Shown: positions 1 through 7,825, counted from the stretch's first letter. The stretch: 64,000 nt of DNA from Clostridiales bacterium (GCA_019419865.1 JAHZIG010000004.1:91094-155093), one strand, 5' to 3'. The notes: generated by a model from the sequence alone, not told the origin. A program made the numbers and translations.

Positions 1-23
1 TTACATAGAGATGAGGTGATGTC

Positions 24-335
24 ATGGCAAAGGAATTGTTTCTATTAGCCGAAAAAATCAAAACCATTCGTGAACAACTGGGAATGACACAAGCGGAACT
101 CGCTCGAAAACTGGGATTGACCCGCTCCAGTATAAACGGTTGGGAAATGGGCTTGTCTGTTCCATCTACTCAATATATAGTTGAATTGGCGAAACTGTTT
201 CGTGTATCTACCGATTATCTGCTCGGCATGGAACAAGGAGCGGTATTAAATATAGATGATTTAACCGAAAAGGAAGTATCTGTTTTACTTGACGTAGCAA
301 ACTGTTTTCGTGCAAGACATACAAATGATGAATAA
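24..335 (+). CDS. XRE-family HTH transcriptional regulator of the element
   Basis: A 103-residue cytoplasmic DNA-binding protein. A Cro/CI-type helix-turn-helix fills residues 9-67 (TQAELARKLGLTRSSINGWE, then the typical STDYLLG end). The last 35 residues are an acidic tail of unknown role. The start has a purine-rich ribosome binding site (gatgaggtgatg). It is most likely a repressor controlling the mobile element, as in phages and integrative elements. It converges on the DUF6076-like gene, with a shared hairpin terminator between them. Family assignment is sure; the target genes are inferred. Confidence 0.88.
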   Translation: MAKELFLLAEKIKTIREQLGMTQAELARKLGLTRSSINGWEMGLSVPSTQYIVELAKLFRVSTDYLLGMEQGAVLNIDDLTEKEVSVLLDVANCFRARHTNDE

Positions 336-455
336 CCTTTATTTTGTCCTCTAAACCGTCTACCACTTATATACGGCAACCTGCCCGATGAAATAGATTA
401 CAACGGTTTAACGTCCTCTTAACACGTCAAGAGCAGGACAATACATAGGCATAAG

Positions 456-485
456 AAAACGCCTCACAATGAAGTGGGGCGTTTT
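456..485. terminator. bidirectional intrinsic terminator
   Basis: The inverted repeat AAAACGCC (456-463) / GGCGTTTT (478-485) has T-rich ends in both directions. It sits between the stop of the plus-strand XRE gene and the stop of the minus-strand gene at 487, so it can serve both convergent genes. Confidence 0.8.
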
Positions 486-486
486 A

Positions 487-1635
487 CTATTTATACTGGC
501 TTTTTGGTTTTTTATATTGCTGTTTTCTTGCTTTCGTATTATCTTTGACTTCTTCCCAATATATATCCATCCAGTTTATATATTCTTGTTCTGTTATTTT
601 CTCTTTGGCAACTAAAGAACGTTTCTTTTTAGCTTGTTGCTTGAAGTTTTCAAGGTCTTTTTCACGTCTGTTTAATTCTCTTTGAGTAATGTAAGTTCCG
701 CTTATTCGATTAGATAACATTGTATAGATGGTTTTATATTTTCGTCTACTTGCTTTAGACCTATCCCCGGATAATTTTTGTTCATGTTTTACCTGGAGCT
801 TACAAGTTCTATTATAATTTTCTGGGCTGGGATTTTCACAATATTTTTGTTTTGCATTCATTGCTACAAAATAATTATTACAATGTTGACACACTTTGAT
901 ATGATACCTATCATAAAATATTTCCTGTAGTGAAGCAAACAATAATTCTTCAATGCTATTTATATGGTAACTGACATTACACAAATATTCTGATTGATCA
1001 GAAGTTTTTTCTAACTTATCACATAATTGTGATTGGTTGTATTTTCTGATTTCTGAAAATTGTATGCTTTTAAAACCATTTAATTGAACGCCAAGAATGC
1101 TTGAAACACTATACAAAGTATTCATAGTGCAATATTTATTTTCCGAAACACAAATTTTTATAAAATTTACACAATTCTCCATTCTGCTATATATATCTAA
1201 GCGTTTCGGCATATCTCTGTGGGGAGGATTATTCGAAAATAAAAGTTGTTTTACAACACAAAAGGTTAAAAAATACAATATATCCTTGTTCAAAGGAAAA
1301 TGTTGTTTTTTAAAAAAGTGTTCTGTAAATAAACATTTATCTACATTTTGAAAAGGAAAATTATCATACTCATGTTCAAAAACTTCAAAACAAAGTTCAT
1401 AAGCAGCACTTTGATTTGCTCTTATAAAGCCAATCATAGCTGGTACTAAATGCATACAAGCTGAAAGAATTGTTCCAATAGGATAAGTTGTGTCTTTAAA
1501 CTCAATACCAGTTTTATCAGCCATATATGAAAAGTACATTTCTATTTCTTCCGATGGTACATCATCAGGAATAACCACCAAATTTTCTCTATTATTAATT
1601 CTATCTACAACGTAATATAATTGCTTTTCTTGCAT
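487..1635 (-). CDS. DUF6076-like zinc-binding protein of mobile elements
   Basis: About 382 residues. The start at 1635 is preferred over a GTG at 1644 because GAGG lies 8 bases upstream of this ATG. The body is helical and unrecognised. Near residues 255-285 there is a cysteine cluster, CQHCNNYFVA followed by KYCE and TCK, which resembles the short zinc ribbon of CGNR/DUF6076-type proteins. The C-terminal 100 residues are very Lys/Arg-rich and likely bind nucleic acid. Similar proteins are common in Clostridia integrative elements, but no function is established. A consensus promoter lies directly upstream, so it is probably expressed on its own. Confidence 0.6.
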   Translation of the reverse strand: MQEKQLYYVVDRINNRENLVVIPDDVPSEEIEMYFSYMADKTGIEFKDTTYPIGTILSACMHLVPAMIGFIRANQSAAYELCFEVFEHEYDNFPFQNVDKCLFTEHFFKKQHFPLNKDILYFLTFCVVKQLLFSNNPPHRDMPKRLDIYSRMENCVNFIKICVSENKYCTMNTLYSVSSILGVQLNGFKSIQFSEIRKYNQSQLCDKLEKTSDQSEYLCNVSYHINSIEELLFASLQEIFYDRYHIKVCQHCNNYFVAMNAKQKYCENPSPENYNRTCKLQVKHEQKLSGDRSKASRRKYKTIYTMLSNRISGTYITQRELNRREKDLENFKQQAKKKRSLVAKEKITEQEYINWMDIYWEEVKDNTKARKQQYKKPKSQYK

Positions 1636-1670
1636 AAATCTCACCTCAAAATTTCATTGTTCCCCTTATA

Positions 1671-1699
1671 ATTATAATATAAAAGCGAATAACTGTCAA
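1671..1699 (-). promoter_or_regulatory. sigma-A promoter of the DUF6076-like gene
   Basis: On the minus strand TTGACA (1694-1699) is followed after 17 bases by TATAAT (1671-1676). Both boxes match consensus, about 40 bases upstream of the start at 1635. Confidence 0.85.
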
Positions 1700-1860
1700 T
1701 AGTAAGTCGATTAAGTGTATGCTATACTAATTCCAGAATCGATTCAAACCTTTACGGTAAGTGCTTATCGTTAAAAGAAACGGAGGTATGTGGTATAAAC
1801 AACTATTTTTGTGAAAGCAAGTATCTATCTGTATCAGCAATTTTATAGGAGGATTTTAAA

Positions 1861-2079
1861 ATGAGTAAAAACTTTGAGTTTTACAACTATTCAGACGAAA
1901 GATCTGATGAGCTTGAATTTTCAAAAATGCTTAGGATAGAGATGAAAGTGATGGATTTCTTCGTTAAAGAAGCACAAGATGCATTGACAAATCATGAAAT
2001 TTCTTTAGCAGATGAAATGCTATCATTTATTAAAGAAGTCATTAAACGAGACATGGAGATCATAGAATCTTCCCTATAA
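1861..2079 (+). CDS. small acidic protein of the element, unknown function
   Basis: A 72-residue protein with a strong ribosome binding site (aggagg, spaced before ATG). It is largely helical and acidic, with no recognised domain, membrane segment or metal motif. It lies between the DUF6076-like gene and the primase, 85 bases before the latter, and is probably co-transcribed with the replication block. Real by RBS and position; I do not recognise the family. Confidence 0.6.
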   Translation: MSKNFEFYNYSDERSDELEFSKMLRIEMKVMDFFVKEAQDALTNHEISLADEMLSFIKEVIKRDMEIIESSL

Positions 2080-2164
2080 TTTCTATATTTTAAAATCAAG
2101 GCTCTGCTATAAGGAGCCGATTGTTCTTTGACAACTGAATAGCAGAGCCAGAAAGAGGTGTATC

Positions 2165-3592
2165 ATGACGCAAGATGAAATCATGCGGTCAAAATGGGTG
2201 GCAAGGAATGCAGACGGTAAGGTATATATCGTAACGCAGGAGCTTTATAAATATCTCCACGATTTTGTCCATCTAATTACAACAGATAGCGGTAACATAT
2301 ACCTTTATGACGGCAGCGGGGTTTGGAAACGAATTACACCCAACACATGCAAAGGTATCATCAAAGAGTTTCTCCCCATTAGATATCGAACGTATAGGCA
2401 TTGGAATTCCATTTTTGAGGAATTTATGACGGATTTGTCTGATGTTGAAGAAAAAGACTTCAACTCCGACGAAAACATCATTAACTTCCAAAACGGAATT
2501 CTGGATTTGAGGACAATGGAATTAAATCCACACAGTCCAAAGTGCCTATCAACAATTCAAATACCTTGTGCATACAATCCAGATTTAACTTGGGATAATG
2601 CACCGGTATTCAAGAAGTATCTGACGGATTTACTTGGTGATGATGAAGTTACTAAAGTATTTTTACTGGAATTCCTCGGTGCTATTATTTCCAATATCTA
2701 TGGCTGGCGATACAAGAAAATGTTGCTTATGGTTGGTGATGGAAACACAGGCAAGTCAGTTCTTCGAGAATTGGCAATGCACTTGGTAGGATTGGATAAT
2801 TGTGTATCAATCGAGCTAAAAAGGCTTGGCGAACGGTTTGGCAGTTCTGCCCTATACGGAAAGCGCTGCTCAGGCAGTGGAGATCTCGGATTTGTTGAGT
2901 TACCAGAAGTTAACATTATCAAGCAACTAACTGGCGGAGATGAATTATACGCTGAGTTTAAAGGTAAAGATAGCTTCACCTTTAGATATGACGGTTTTTT
3001 ATGGTGTAACTGCAATCGTTTACCATATTTCCGTTCAGACCGTGGGCAATGGGTGTATAACCGTTTCTGCATTGTGAGATGTGATAATGTCATTCCACCA
3101 GAAAGGCAGGATAAACAGCTAATCGACAAGCTGATAGCTGAAAAAGAAGCTATCGTAAATATAGCACTTCAACACTTCCGCAAGACAATCGAGCGTGGTT
3201 ATCGTTTTACCGAAAGCGAAAGCATGAGGATAGAACGAGAACGGTACACCATTGAAAATAATTCGTTATTAACATTTGTTAAGGAGCGTTGCATACTGTT
3301 GAAAGGCTATACAAAACGTTCAGAATTTAACGAATCATATGTAAAATGGTGTCAGCAAAATCTTGTTAAACCAGAACGTCAACGAGATGTTGGTCGTCAA
3401 CTGGAAGAAACATTTGGCATTACAGCTACTAAGAGAAACGGTTATTTTATATATAATCTAAGCATTCCCGATGAAGATTATGAAGCTATGGCAGAATACA
3501 GTTATAATCAACTAAAAGCCATCACGAAAAGCAAAGAAAATCAAAACAACTCCTCGGGTTCTAACGAACCCTCAGAGGGAAAAGAGCGGTAA
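2165..3592 (+). CDS. phage/plasmid primase-helicase, D5/P4 family
   Basis: A 475-residue SF3-type replication protein. An N-terminal D5_N-like region (residues 1-150) precedes the ATPase core. Walker A is GDGNTGKS at about residue 191. The Walker B/sensor region includes GSGDLGFVELPEVN, followed by the C-terminal P4-type winged-helix part (residues 370-450). Such enzymes unwind and prime the origin of phages, plasmids and integrative elements after excision. The N-terminal prim-pol domain of long P4 primases is missing, so this is a helicase-type protein. The final 25 residues are a low-complexity polar tail. The RBS is aaagagg. Confidence 0.88.
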   Translation: MTQDEIMRSKWVARNADGKVYIVTQELYKYLHDFVHLITTDSGNIYLYDGSGVWKRITPNTCKGIIKEFLPIRYRTYRHWNSIFEEFMTDLSDVEEKDFNSDENIINFQNGILDLRTMELNPHSPKCLSTIQIPCAYNPDLTWDNAPVFKKYLTDLLGDDEVTKVFLLEFLGAIISNIYGWRYKKMLLMVGDGNTGKSVLRELAMHLVGLDNCVSIELKRLGERFGSSALYGKRCSGSGDLGFVELPEVNIIKQLTGGDELYAEFKGKDSFTFRYDGFLWCNCNRLPYFRSDRGQWVYNRFCIVRCDNVIPPERQDKQLIDKLIAEKEAIVNIALQHFRKTIERGYRFTESESMRIERERYTIENNSLLTFVKERCILLKGYTKRSEFNESYVKWCQQNLVKPERQRDVGRQLEETFGITATKRNGYFIYNLSIPDEDYEAMAEYSYNQLKAITKSKENQNNSSGSNEPSEGKER

Positions 3593-3603
3593 CAAAGACA
3601 CAA

Positions 3604-3688
3604 GGGCGTAAAGGGCGAGTGTAACAGACTTTGGAACGAGTTTTGAAAAAGCTGAAGCGAAAAGATGACAGAACTCGCCCCAACGCCC
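3604..3688 (+). other. two-stem long hairpin after the primase gene
   Basis: Nested inverted repeats GGGCGT (3604-3609) / ACGCCC (3683-3688) and GGGCGAGT (3613-3620) / ACTCGCCC (3673-3680) enclose a 52-base loop. There is no T-run, so it is not a simple terminator. It lies in the gap between the primase stop and the next start and could be an origin structure, RNA-processing site or leader. Confidence 0.55.
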
Positions 3689-3714
3689 CTAACACAAAGA
3701 AAGGCGGAATTAAC

Positions 3715-3987
3715 ATGCCAATAACAGTATTGGGAAAAAAGAGCGTCAACGGTATAAGTCAAAAAACAGGAAATCGCTATCAGGGTACAATCATTCAGTA
3801 TTCCTATGATGATGCCAATAGTGAACGTGGTAAATCCGTTGGTTCAGCTTATGTTAGTGAGATACTGCATTTTGGGGACAACATCAACATTTTTAGTGAT
3901 TACGAATTAGAATTAGACCCAGTTAAAAAATATGCTACACGATTTGAACTTGTGGAACTGGATAGCTATTTTAAACAATTAAAATAA
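3715..3987 (+). CDS. small element protein, unknown function
   Basis: About 90 residues, starting at ATG 3715 behind AAAGGCGG. The reading frame is open back to 3631, but that part runs through the hairpin and lacks an RBS. The sequence begins MPITVLGKKSVNG and is predicted mostly beta-strand, with GNRYQGTII and a YELELDP turn. It resembles small hypothetical proteins that follow primases in Clostridia elements. No function is known. The next gene begins 16 bases later, so the two are likely one operon. Confidence 0.6.
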   Translation: MPITVLGKKSVNGISQKTGNRYQGTIIQYSYDDANSERGKSVGSAYVSEILHFGDNINIFSDYELELDPVKKYATRFELVELDSYFKQLK

Positions 3988-4003
3988 AAAGGAGGTAATT
4001 ATC

Positions 4004-4261
4004 TTGAAGAAAACAGTGCAAATTAAAGTACTCAATGCTGAGGTCAGAACGAAAGGTCGCAGACATGATAATATTATAACATTTAAAAAATTCCCTTTTG
4101 GAATTAAAAAGCGCACAACCTGGGTAGGTGGTTATGTCATCCGCCCCGTTGAACTTGTTGTTGGTGGAATCTATTGCTTTGAGTATGCACCATCTGGGCA
4201 TATCAGTAAGATGGAACTTCTCGAAAAAAGAAATCGGAAGACTTCTTTTTGGCAGTCATAA
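4004..4261 (+). CDS. small basic element protein, unknown function
   Basis: An 85-residue protein starting at TTG, justified by a strong aaaggaggt 7 bases upstream; no nearby ATG has one. It is Lys/Arg-rich and beta-rich (VGGYVIRPVELVVGG), with no recognised domain. It probably shares a transcript with the primase and the preceding small gene. Confidence 0.55.
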   Translation: MKKTVQIKVLNAEVRTKGRRHDNIITFKKFPFGIKKRTTWVGGYVIRPVELVVGGIYCFEYAPSGHISKMELLEKRNRKTSFWQS

Positions 4262-4307
4262 ATGATATTGTAAACGGGATAAATGAGGTCTTTGTTTAAA
4301 CTGACAT

Positions 4308-4547
4308 ATGGTACAAGTTATCTTGAATATAAATAACATAGCAAGAAAGGGGGTAGAGCCAATTTTGGAAGTGATTGTTCACTACCCTAAACAAGAATCA
4401 GATAAACAAGCCTTGCGGCAAAAAGTATCCGAAGTTCAAGCCGAGGCAGTCACAAAATACATTTCAAAATTGACTTGCCCCCTTGAACAAAAACGAAAAC
4501 TGGTGCAAGCCATCCAAGAGAAAACGAGAAACGGTCAGAAAAATTGA
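4308..4547 (+). CDS. small helical element protein, unknown function
   Basis: 79 residues from ATG 4308. A TTG at 4365 sits 11 bases after a GGGGG stretch and may be the true start, giving about 60 residues. The C-terminal half is a charged helix with paired Lys/Glu. It is the last gene of the plus-strand run and ends at a strong terminator. Small proteins like this often sit beside recombinase genes, but I cannot assign a role. Confidence 0.5.
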   Translation: MVQVILNINNIARKGVEPILEVIVHYPKQESDKQALRQKVSEVQAEAVTKYISKLTCPLEQKRKLVQAIQEKTRNGQKN

Positions 4548-4558
4548 CCGTTTCTTTT
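4529..4558 (+). terminator. intrinsic terminator of the element's replication operon
   Basis: AAACGGTCA (4529-4537) pairs with TGACCGTTT (4545-4553) around a 7-base loop, followed by CTTTTTC. It overlaps the stop of the last small gene and separates it from the converging XRE gene. Confidence 0.88.
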
Positions 4559-4585
4559 TCTATTTTCGGCTATTATATAAACTTT

Positions 4586-5134
4586 TTATAAATTAGCCGA
4601 AGTTTTGACATTGAGTTTTAACAATTTCTCCCATGTTCCCTTAAACATACGCACCTTATCCTGCTCCCAGCGTTTGACCTTGTATAAATCAACATTCATC
4701 ATAGCGGCAAGCTGTTTCTGTGTGATATGCAAACGTTTGCGAATAGCTTTTATCTGCTGACCTTGCCCGTCATACAGAAAACGATTGTAATCGTCCAGCA
4801 GTTCATAGACGTCAATGTGATACAACGCCGCCAGCTTATCCACCATAGCGGCTGGGTAAAAATCCCGTTGGTTATCTTCATAATCGCCATACGTCCCTCT
4901 ATCCATTCCGATATACGCCGCAACGTCCTTTTGGTGCATGGCTTTTTGATAGCGGTAGTATTTCAGCTTGTCCGATATATTGGTAATATCCGCCGGATTG
5001 GTATAGAGCAGATTGAACTTTTCACCCTCTCTATTGGTGGACGGTTTCAGTAGTCGAATGGTATGGATATACATGGGCATGAAAATCGTTCCGTTTGCCC
5101 GATGGCTGTACAACAGATACATTTGACCGTTCAT
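4586..5134 (-). CDS. double XRE-type HTH regulator next to the sigK junction
   Basis: 182 residues with two helix-turn-helix regions. One is at about residues 58-110 (QKDVAAYIGMDRGTYGDYED). The other is at about 127-175 (ITQKQLAAMMNVDLYKVKRWE). The first 50 residues are unassigned. The start lies only 5 bases after the stop of the truncated sigK frame, on the same strand, and I see no promoter between them. It may therefore be read from the sigK promoter, that is, in the mother cell. This makes it a candidate regulator of element excision or maintenance; that role is inference. Only a weak GGCGG-like ribosome site precedes it. Confidence 0.8.
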   Translation of the reverse strand: MNGQMYLLYSHRANGTIFMPMYIHTIRLLKPSTNREGEKFNLLYTNPADITNISDKLKYYRYQKAMHQKDVAAYIGMDRGTYGDYEDNQRDFYPAAMVDKLAALYHIDVYELLDDYNRFLYDGQGQQIKAIRKRLHITQKQLAAMMNVDLYKVKRWEQDKVRMFKGTWEKLLKLNVKTSANL

Positions 5135-5139
5135 TTTGG

Positions 5140-5547
5140 TTAAAATCCGCCAGTTTCTAAAATAGGGGGCTGAATTTCCCTCTTTTTGTTCAAAAAGAGC
5201 CGCTGCGAGCGTATTGTTTTTTCAACGCATCTTGCCGCATACGTGGCGAGCCGCGTTCCTTTCGACGGATCGAAACTGTTGATCCCCTTTATCAATCCTA
5301 TGGTTCCTATCGAGATCAAATCCTCGCTGTCCCTTGTGGACTGAGAATATTTTTTCGCTATATGCGCGACCAATCTCAAGTTGTGCTCTATCAGTTTGTT
5401 TCCGGCTTCAACGCTGCCGTTCATAAATTCGTCGATGCATTTCTTTTCCTCCTCCGGCGGCAGCGGTTTGGGGAACGAGTTGTTGTTCGATATATATGAG
5501 AGCAGCGCGACGAGAGATTGAAGCAACGCGTCGAAAAAAAATAACAT
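5140..5547 (-). CDS. sigK: sigma-K 5' part, interrupted by the element
   Basis: Residues 1-109 match the N-terminal half of the late mother-cell sigma factor sigma-K. A hydrophobic pro-sequence-like start precedes the NNSFPKPL cleavage region. Then come LIEHNLRLVAHIAKKY, the region 2 motif DLISIGTIGLIKGI and LATYAARCVE. At the point where an intact protein reads ENEIL, the frame enters foreign sequence (26 residues) and stops. Regions 3 and 4 (-35 recognition) are absent, so this product cannot be an active sigma factor unless the element is excised. The pro-sequence implies processing by SpoIVFB, unlike C. difficile SigK. RBS is GGAGG. Confidence 0.9.
   Translation of the reverse strand: MLFFFDALLQSLVALLSYISNNNSFPKPLPPEEEKKCIDEFMNGSVEAGNKLIEHNLRLVAHIAKKYSQSTRDSEDLISIGTIGLIKGINSFDPSKGTRLATYAARCVEKTIRSQRLFLNKKREIQPPILETGGF
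5180..5199. repeat. inverted repeat beside the sigK junction
   Basis: CTCTTTTTG (5180-5188) and CAAAAAGAG (5191-5199) form a near-perfect palindrome with a 2-base centre, about 20 bases inside the element from the junction. It could be a recombinase half-site or chance structure. Confidence 0.4.
5215..5227. other. sigK/element junction (one attachment site)
   Basis: On the minus strand sigK identity runs through codons TGC GTT GAA and the first bases of AAA (about 5229-5219). The intact gene would continue AAY GAR ATH. The crossover therefore lies within GTTGAAAA. This is the same sigma-K position (ARCIEN-EI) that holds the skin junction in B. subtilis. The exact core needs the left junction or an excised copy. 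Confidence 0.65.
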
Positions 5548-5575
5548 ATAATTACCTCCGTTAATCAGTCTGGTA

Positions 5576-5584
5576 ATTTATATG
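5576..5584 (-). promoter_or_regulatory. possible mother-cell -10 box of sigK
   Basis: The minus strand reads GCATATAAATT 29 bases before the sigK ATG. The same 11 bases occur in the spoIIID promoter. It resembles the sigma-E -10 consensus (CATACANT). No good -35 is visible 13-15 bases further upstream, and a GGACTTG near it only loosely resembles a SpoIIID site. Confidence 0.45.
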
Positions 5585-5644
5585 CTAAATATCTTTCTTC
5601 TTTGCAAGTCCTAATTTATTTTGAGTTATTTTCAATTATGAAAT

Positions 5645-5780
5645 GATCAAAGGTGCATCTTTAAGAATAAAAAATATTCTCTGAATATTTAAGCAGGCCA
5701 GCCAAGCTAAAGATGCACAACCGGTCAGGTCTCCAACCTTTTGGCTTATTGAAAGATTTTGGGAAGAAATCTTCTTTTTA
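5645..5780 (+). ncRNA. candidate structured RNA ending in an intrinsic terminator
   Basis: Between sigK and trpB2 there is no reading frame, but the plus strand shows nested pairing. GTGCATCTTTA (5653-5663) pairs with TAAAGATGCAC (5708-5718), enclosing an AT-rich hairpin. AGCCAA (5700-5705) can pair with TTGGCT (5741-5746) as an alternative or pseudoknot-like partner. A terminator follows directly. Both flanking genes are on the minus strand and start or end away from it, so this would be a free-standing small RNA. I do not recognise a known family. The 5' end is not defined. Confidence 0.5.
5753..5780 (+). terminator. intrinsic terminator of the candidate RNA
   Basis: AAGATTT (5753-5759) pairs with AAATCTT (5767-5773) around TGGGAAG-type loop bases, followed by CTTTTT. 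The T-run is on the plus strand only, which sets the direction of transcription. Confidence 0.75.
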
Positions 5781-5907
5781 TACTACATATTATAAATTAT
5801 AAATTTCTAAATTTCAATTAATATTTTGTATACAAAGATTTTTTGTCTAAAATATCTATATAATTTATAAATTTTTTATGCAATTATACCAAAACGCTTA
5901 TCAAAAA

Positions 5908-5945
5908 TCAAAAGCCCCGGGCGCGACGCTAACGGTCCGGAGCTA
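5908..5945 (-). terminator. terminator of the trpB2 gene
   Basis: On the minus strand AGCTCCGG and CCGGGGCT form a stem just past the trpB2 stop and are followed by TTTTGATTTTTG. Confidence 0.7.
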
Positions 5946-5950
5946 AAATA

Positions 5951-7321
5951 CTAATCGATCTGCGGCAATGAATCAAAACCTTTTTGCAAGTCCTCGTCCG
6001 TCGGAATATAGTCGGTCATCGCTCCGTCATGATACGCGGTATACGCCGACATATCGAAATATCCCGTACCGGTCAGGCCGAACAGAATATTTTTCGCCTC
6101 TCCCGTTTCCTTGCATTTTAAAGCTTCGTCTATAGCGACCTTGATCGCGTGAGACGACTCGGGCGCGGGCAGCGTTCCTTCGGTTTTGGCAAATTCTATA
6201 GCGGCGTCGAACACCTTTGTCTGTTCTACGCTTCTTGCGGTTATATAACCGTCGTGATACAGCTTAGACACGATAGGAGACATGCCGTGGTATCTGAGTC
6301 CGCCGGCATGGTTCGGCGAGGGGATGAAACCGCTTCCTAAAGTATACATTCTCATAAGCGGCGTGGTCTTGCCTGTATCTCCAAAGTCGTACGCGTACCT
6401 GCCTCTCGTCAAAGACGGACACGAAGCGGGTTCGACGGCTATAAACTCGATATCGTTTTTGTTTAATATTTTTCCTTCCATAAACGGCGAGATCAATCCG
6501 CCCAAATTAGAACCGCCGCCCGCGCAGCCGATTATGATATCCGGCTCCACGCCGTATTTATCGAGCGCCGTTTTAGCCTCTAAACCTATCACCGTTTGAT
6601 GGAGCAGTACGTGGTTCAAAACGCTTCCCAAAACATAACGGCAATTCTCCGTCTTTAAAGCCAGTTCCATCGCTTCGGATATGGCGCAGCCCAACGAACC
6701 GCCGGTATTGGGATTCTCAGCGAGTATCTTGCGTCCGACCTCGGTAGTATCCGACGGCGACGCTATCACTTTTCCGCCGTAGGTCTGGATCACAGCGCGT
6801 CTGTGCGGCTTTTGCTCGGCGGATACCTTGACCATGAAAACGGTCAGATCGACGTTATAGAACGCGCAAGCCATCGCGAGCGCCGTTCCCCATTGTCCCG
6901 CTCCGGTCTCGGTCGTAAGATGCGTAAGCCCCTGCTTCTTAGCGTAATAGACCTGAGCGACCGCCGAATTCAACTTATGCGAACCGGACGTGTTCTGCCC
7001 TTCAAATTTATAGTATATCCTCGCGGGAGTGTCGAGCGCTTTCTCCAAATTATACGCTCTGACCACCGGCGAAGGTCTGTACATTCTGTAAAAATCCCGT
7101 ATCTCCTCGGGGATGTCTATATATAGATCCGTAGTATTCAATTCCTGAGCGATCAGATCGTCGCAAAATACCGGCCTTAGGTCGTCGGCCGTGCAGGGCT
7201 GACGCGTAGCCGGGTTTATAAACGGATCCGGCAGTTCTTTCATTACTGCGCGCACGTTATGCCACTGCTTCGGAAGCTCTTCCTCGGTCAAAAATATCTT
7301 ATATGGGATATCATATTTCAT
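5951..7321 (-). CDS. trpB2: tryptophan synthase beta chain, TrpB2 type
   Basis: About 456 residues from the ATG at 7321, which has GAGGAGG at proper spacing; the frame's first Met, 7 codons upstream, has none. It is a PLP enzyme that joins indole and serine. The PLP lysine lies in GSHKLNSA (near residue 115). The phosphate-binding loop is GCAGGGSNLGG and the core has ETGAGQWGTA. The longer N-terminal region and length are typical of the TrpB2 subgroup, not of the TrpA-bound TrpB1. No other trp gene is nearby, so it may salvage indole. Convergent with nothing; own terminator downstream. Confidence 0.9.
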   Translation of the reverse strand: MKYDIPYKIFLTEEELPKQWHNVRAVMKELPDPFINPATRQPCTADDLRPVFCDDLIAQELNTTDLYIDIPEEIRDFYRMYRPSPVVRAYNLEKALDTPARIYYKFEGQNTSGSHKLNSAVAQVYYAKKQGLTHLTTETGAGQWGTALAMACAFYNVDLTVFMVKVSAEQKPHRRAVIQTYGGKVIASPSDTTEVGRKILAENPNTGGSLGCAISEAMELALKTENCRYVLGSVLNHVLLHQTVIGLEAKTALDKYGVEPDIIIGCAGGGSNLGGLISPFMEGKILNKNDIEFIAVEPASCPSLTRGRYAYDFGDTGKTTPLMRMYTLGSGFIPSPNHAGGLRYHGMSPIVSKLYHDGYITARSVEQTKVFDAAIEFAKTEGTLPAPESSHAIKVAIDEALKCKETGEAKNILFGLTGTGYFDMSAYTAYHDGAMTDYIPTDEDLQKGFDSLPQID

Positions 7322-7474
7322 ACTGCGATTCCTCCTCGTCATATAAAAGGTCTATATTGATCCCAAAATGTCGTTCAAGCTATAAAATAAGCGAACGGAC
7401 TTTATGATTCCATATTATATCCAAATTCTTAAATTATGTCAAGGATCTACGGCCGCGCGTTTACAAAGCGCTTG

Positions 7475-7654
7475 TCAGTCGCCGCAGAGTTCGTCAAGCG
7501 ACACGGAAAGCTCCTCGGCAAGCTTTTTGGCGGTCGAAACCTTACAGTCGCCGCGGCGTTCTATATCTTCTATAGTCCGTATCGGGACCTCGGACAGTTT
7601 TGACAGCTCCGGAACGCTCAGCCCTTTATCTTTTCTTATAATTCTAAGTTTCAA
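7475..7654 (-). CDS. minimal XRE-type HTH protein
   Basis: A 59-residue protein starting at TTG 7654 behind GAGGAGG. Almost the whole chain is one Cro/CI helix-turn-helix (LSVPELSKLSEVPIRTIEDI, ending SVSLDELCGD). It lies between trpB2 and spoIIID on the minus strand. It is probably a small DNA-binding regulator. Very short XRE proteins of this kind are common in Clostridia, with unknown targets. Confidence 0.7.
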   Translation of the reverse strand: MKLRIIRKDKGLSVPELSKLSEVPIRTIEDIERRGDCKVSTAKKLAEELSVSLDELCGD

Positions 7655-7825
7655 TTTTACGCCTCCTCTTTTATAACGATCAAATTCAATAAAACTCGTA
7701 TTTATGCGCAGACGTCCGCTCTATAAATATACCGTAACGCGCAAAATTTATCAAGAGTTATTTACGAATACTTCTGCGTCCTGGGAGCGGCTCGCTCAAT
7801 TTATCCGGTTCAGAACGCCGCGCCC

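Larger units (their letters stand above)
1..5220. mobile_element. right end of a skin-like integrated element interrupting sigK (partial)
   Basis: This AT-richer block carries XRE regulators, a phage/plasmid-type primase-helicase and small accessory proteins, unlike the GC-richer host genes that follow. Its right boundary falls inside the sigK reading frame: the minus strand reads as sigma-K up to ..ARCVE (about 5221) and then loses all similarity. B. subtilis and C. difficile sigK are known to be interrupted at this region by skin elements removed by a large serine recombinase in the mother cell. The left end, the recombinase and the sigK 3' half are not in the window and should lie to the left of base 1. 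The boundary is inferred from the loss of sigma-K similarity; I cannot see the second junction. Confidence 0.82.

Noticed and set aside
1780..1815. Short leader peptide after GGAGGT
   Set aside because: The RBS touches the ATG, leaving no spacing.
7404..7676. 90-codon plus-strand frame
   Set aside because: It is the antisense of the small XRE gene, which has the better RBS and domain match.
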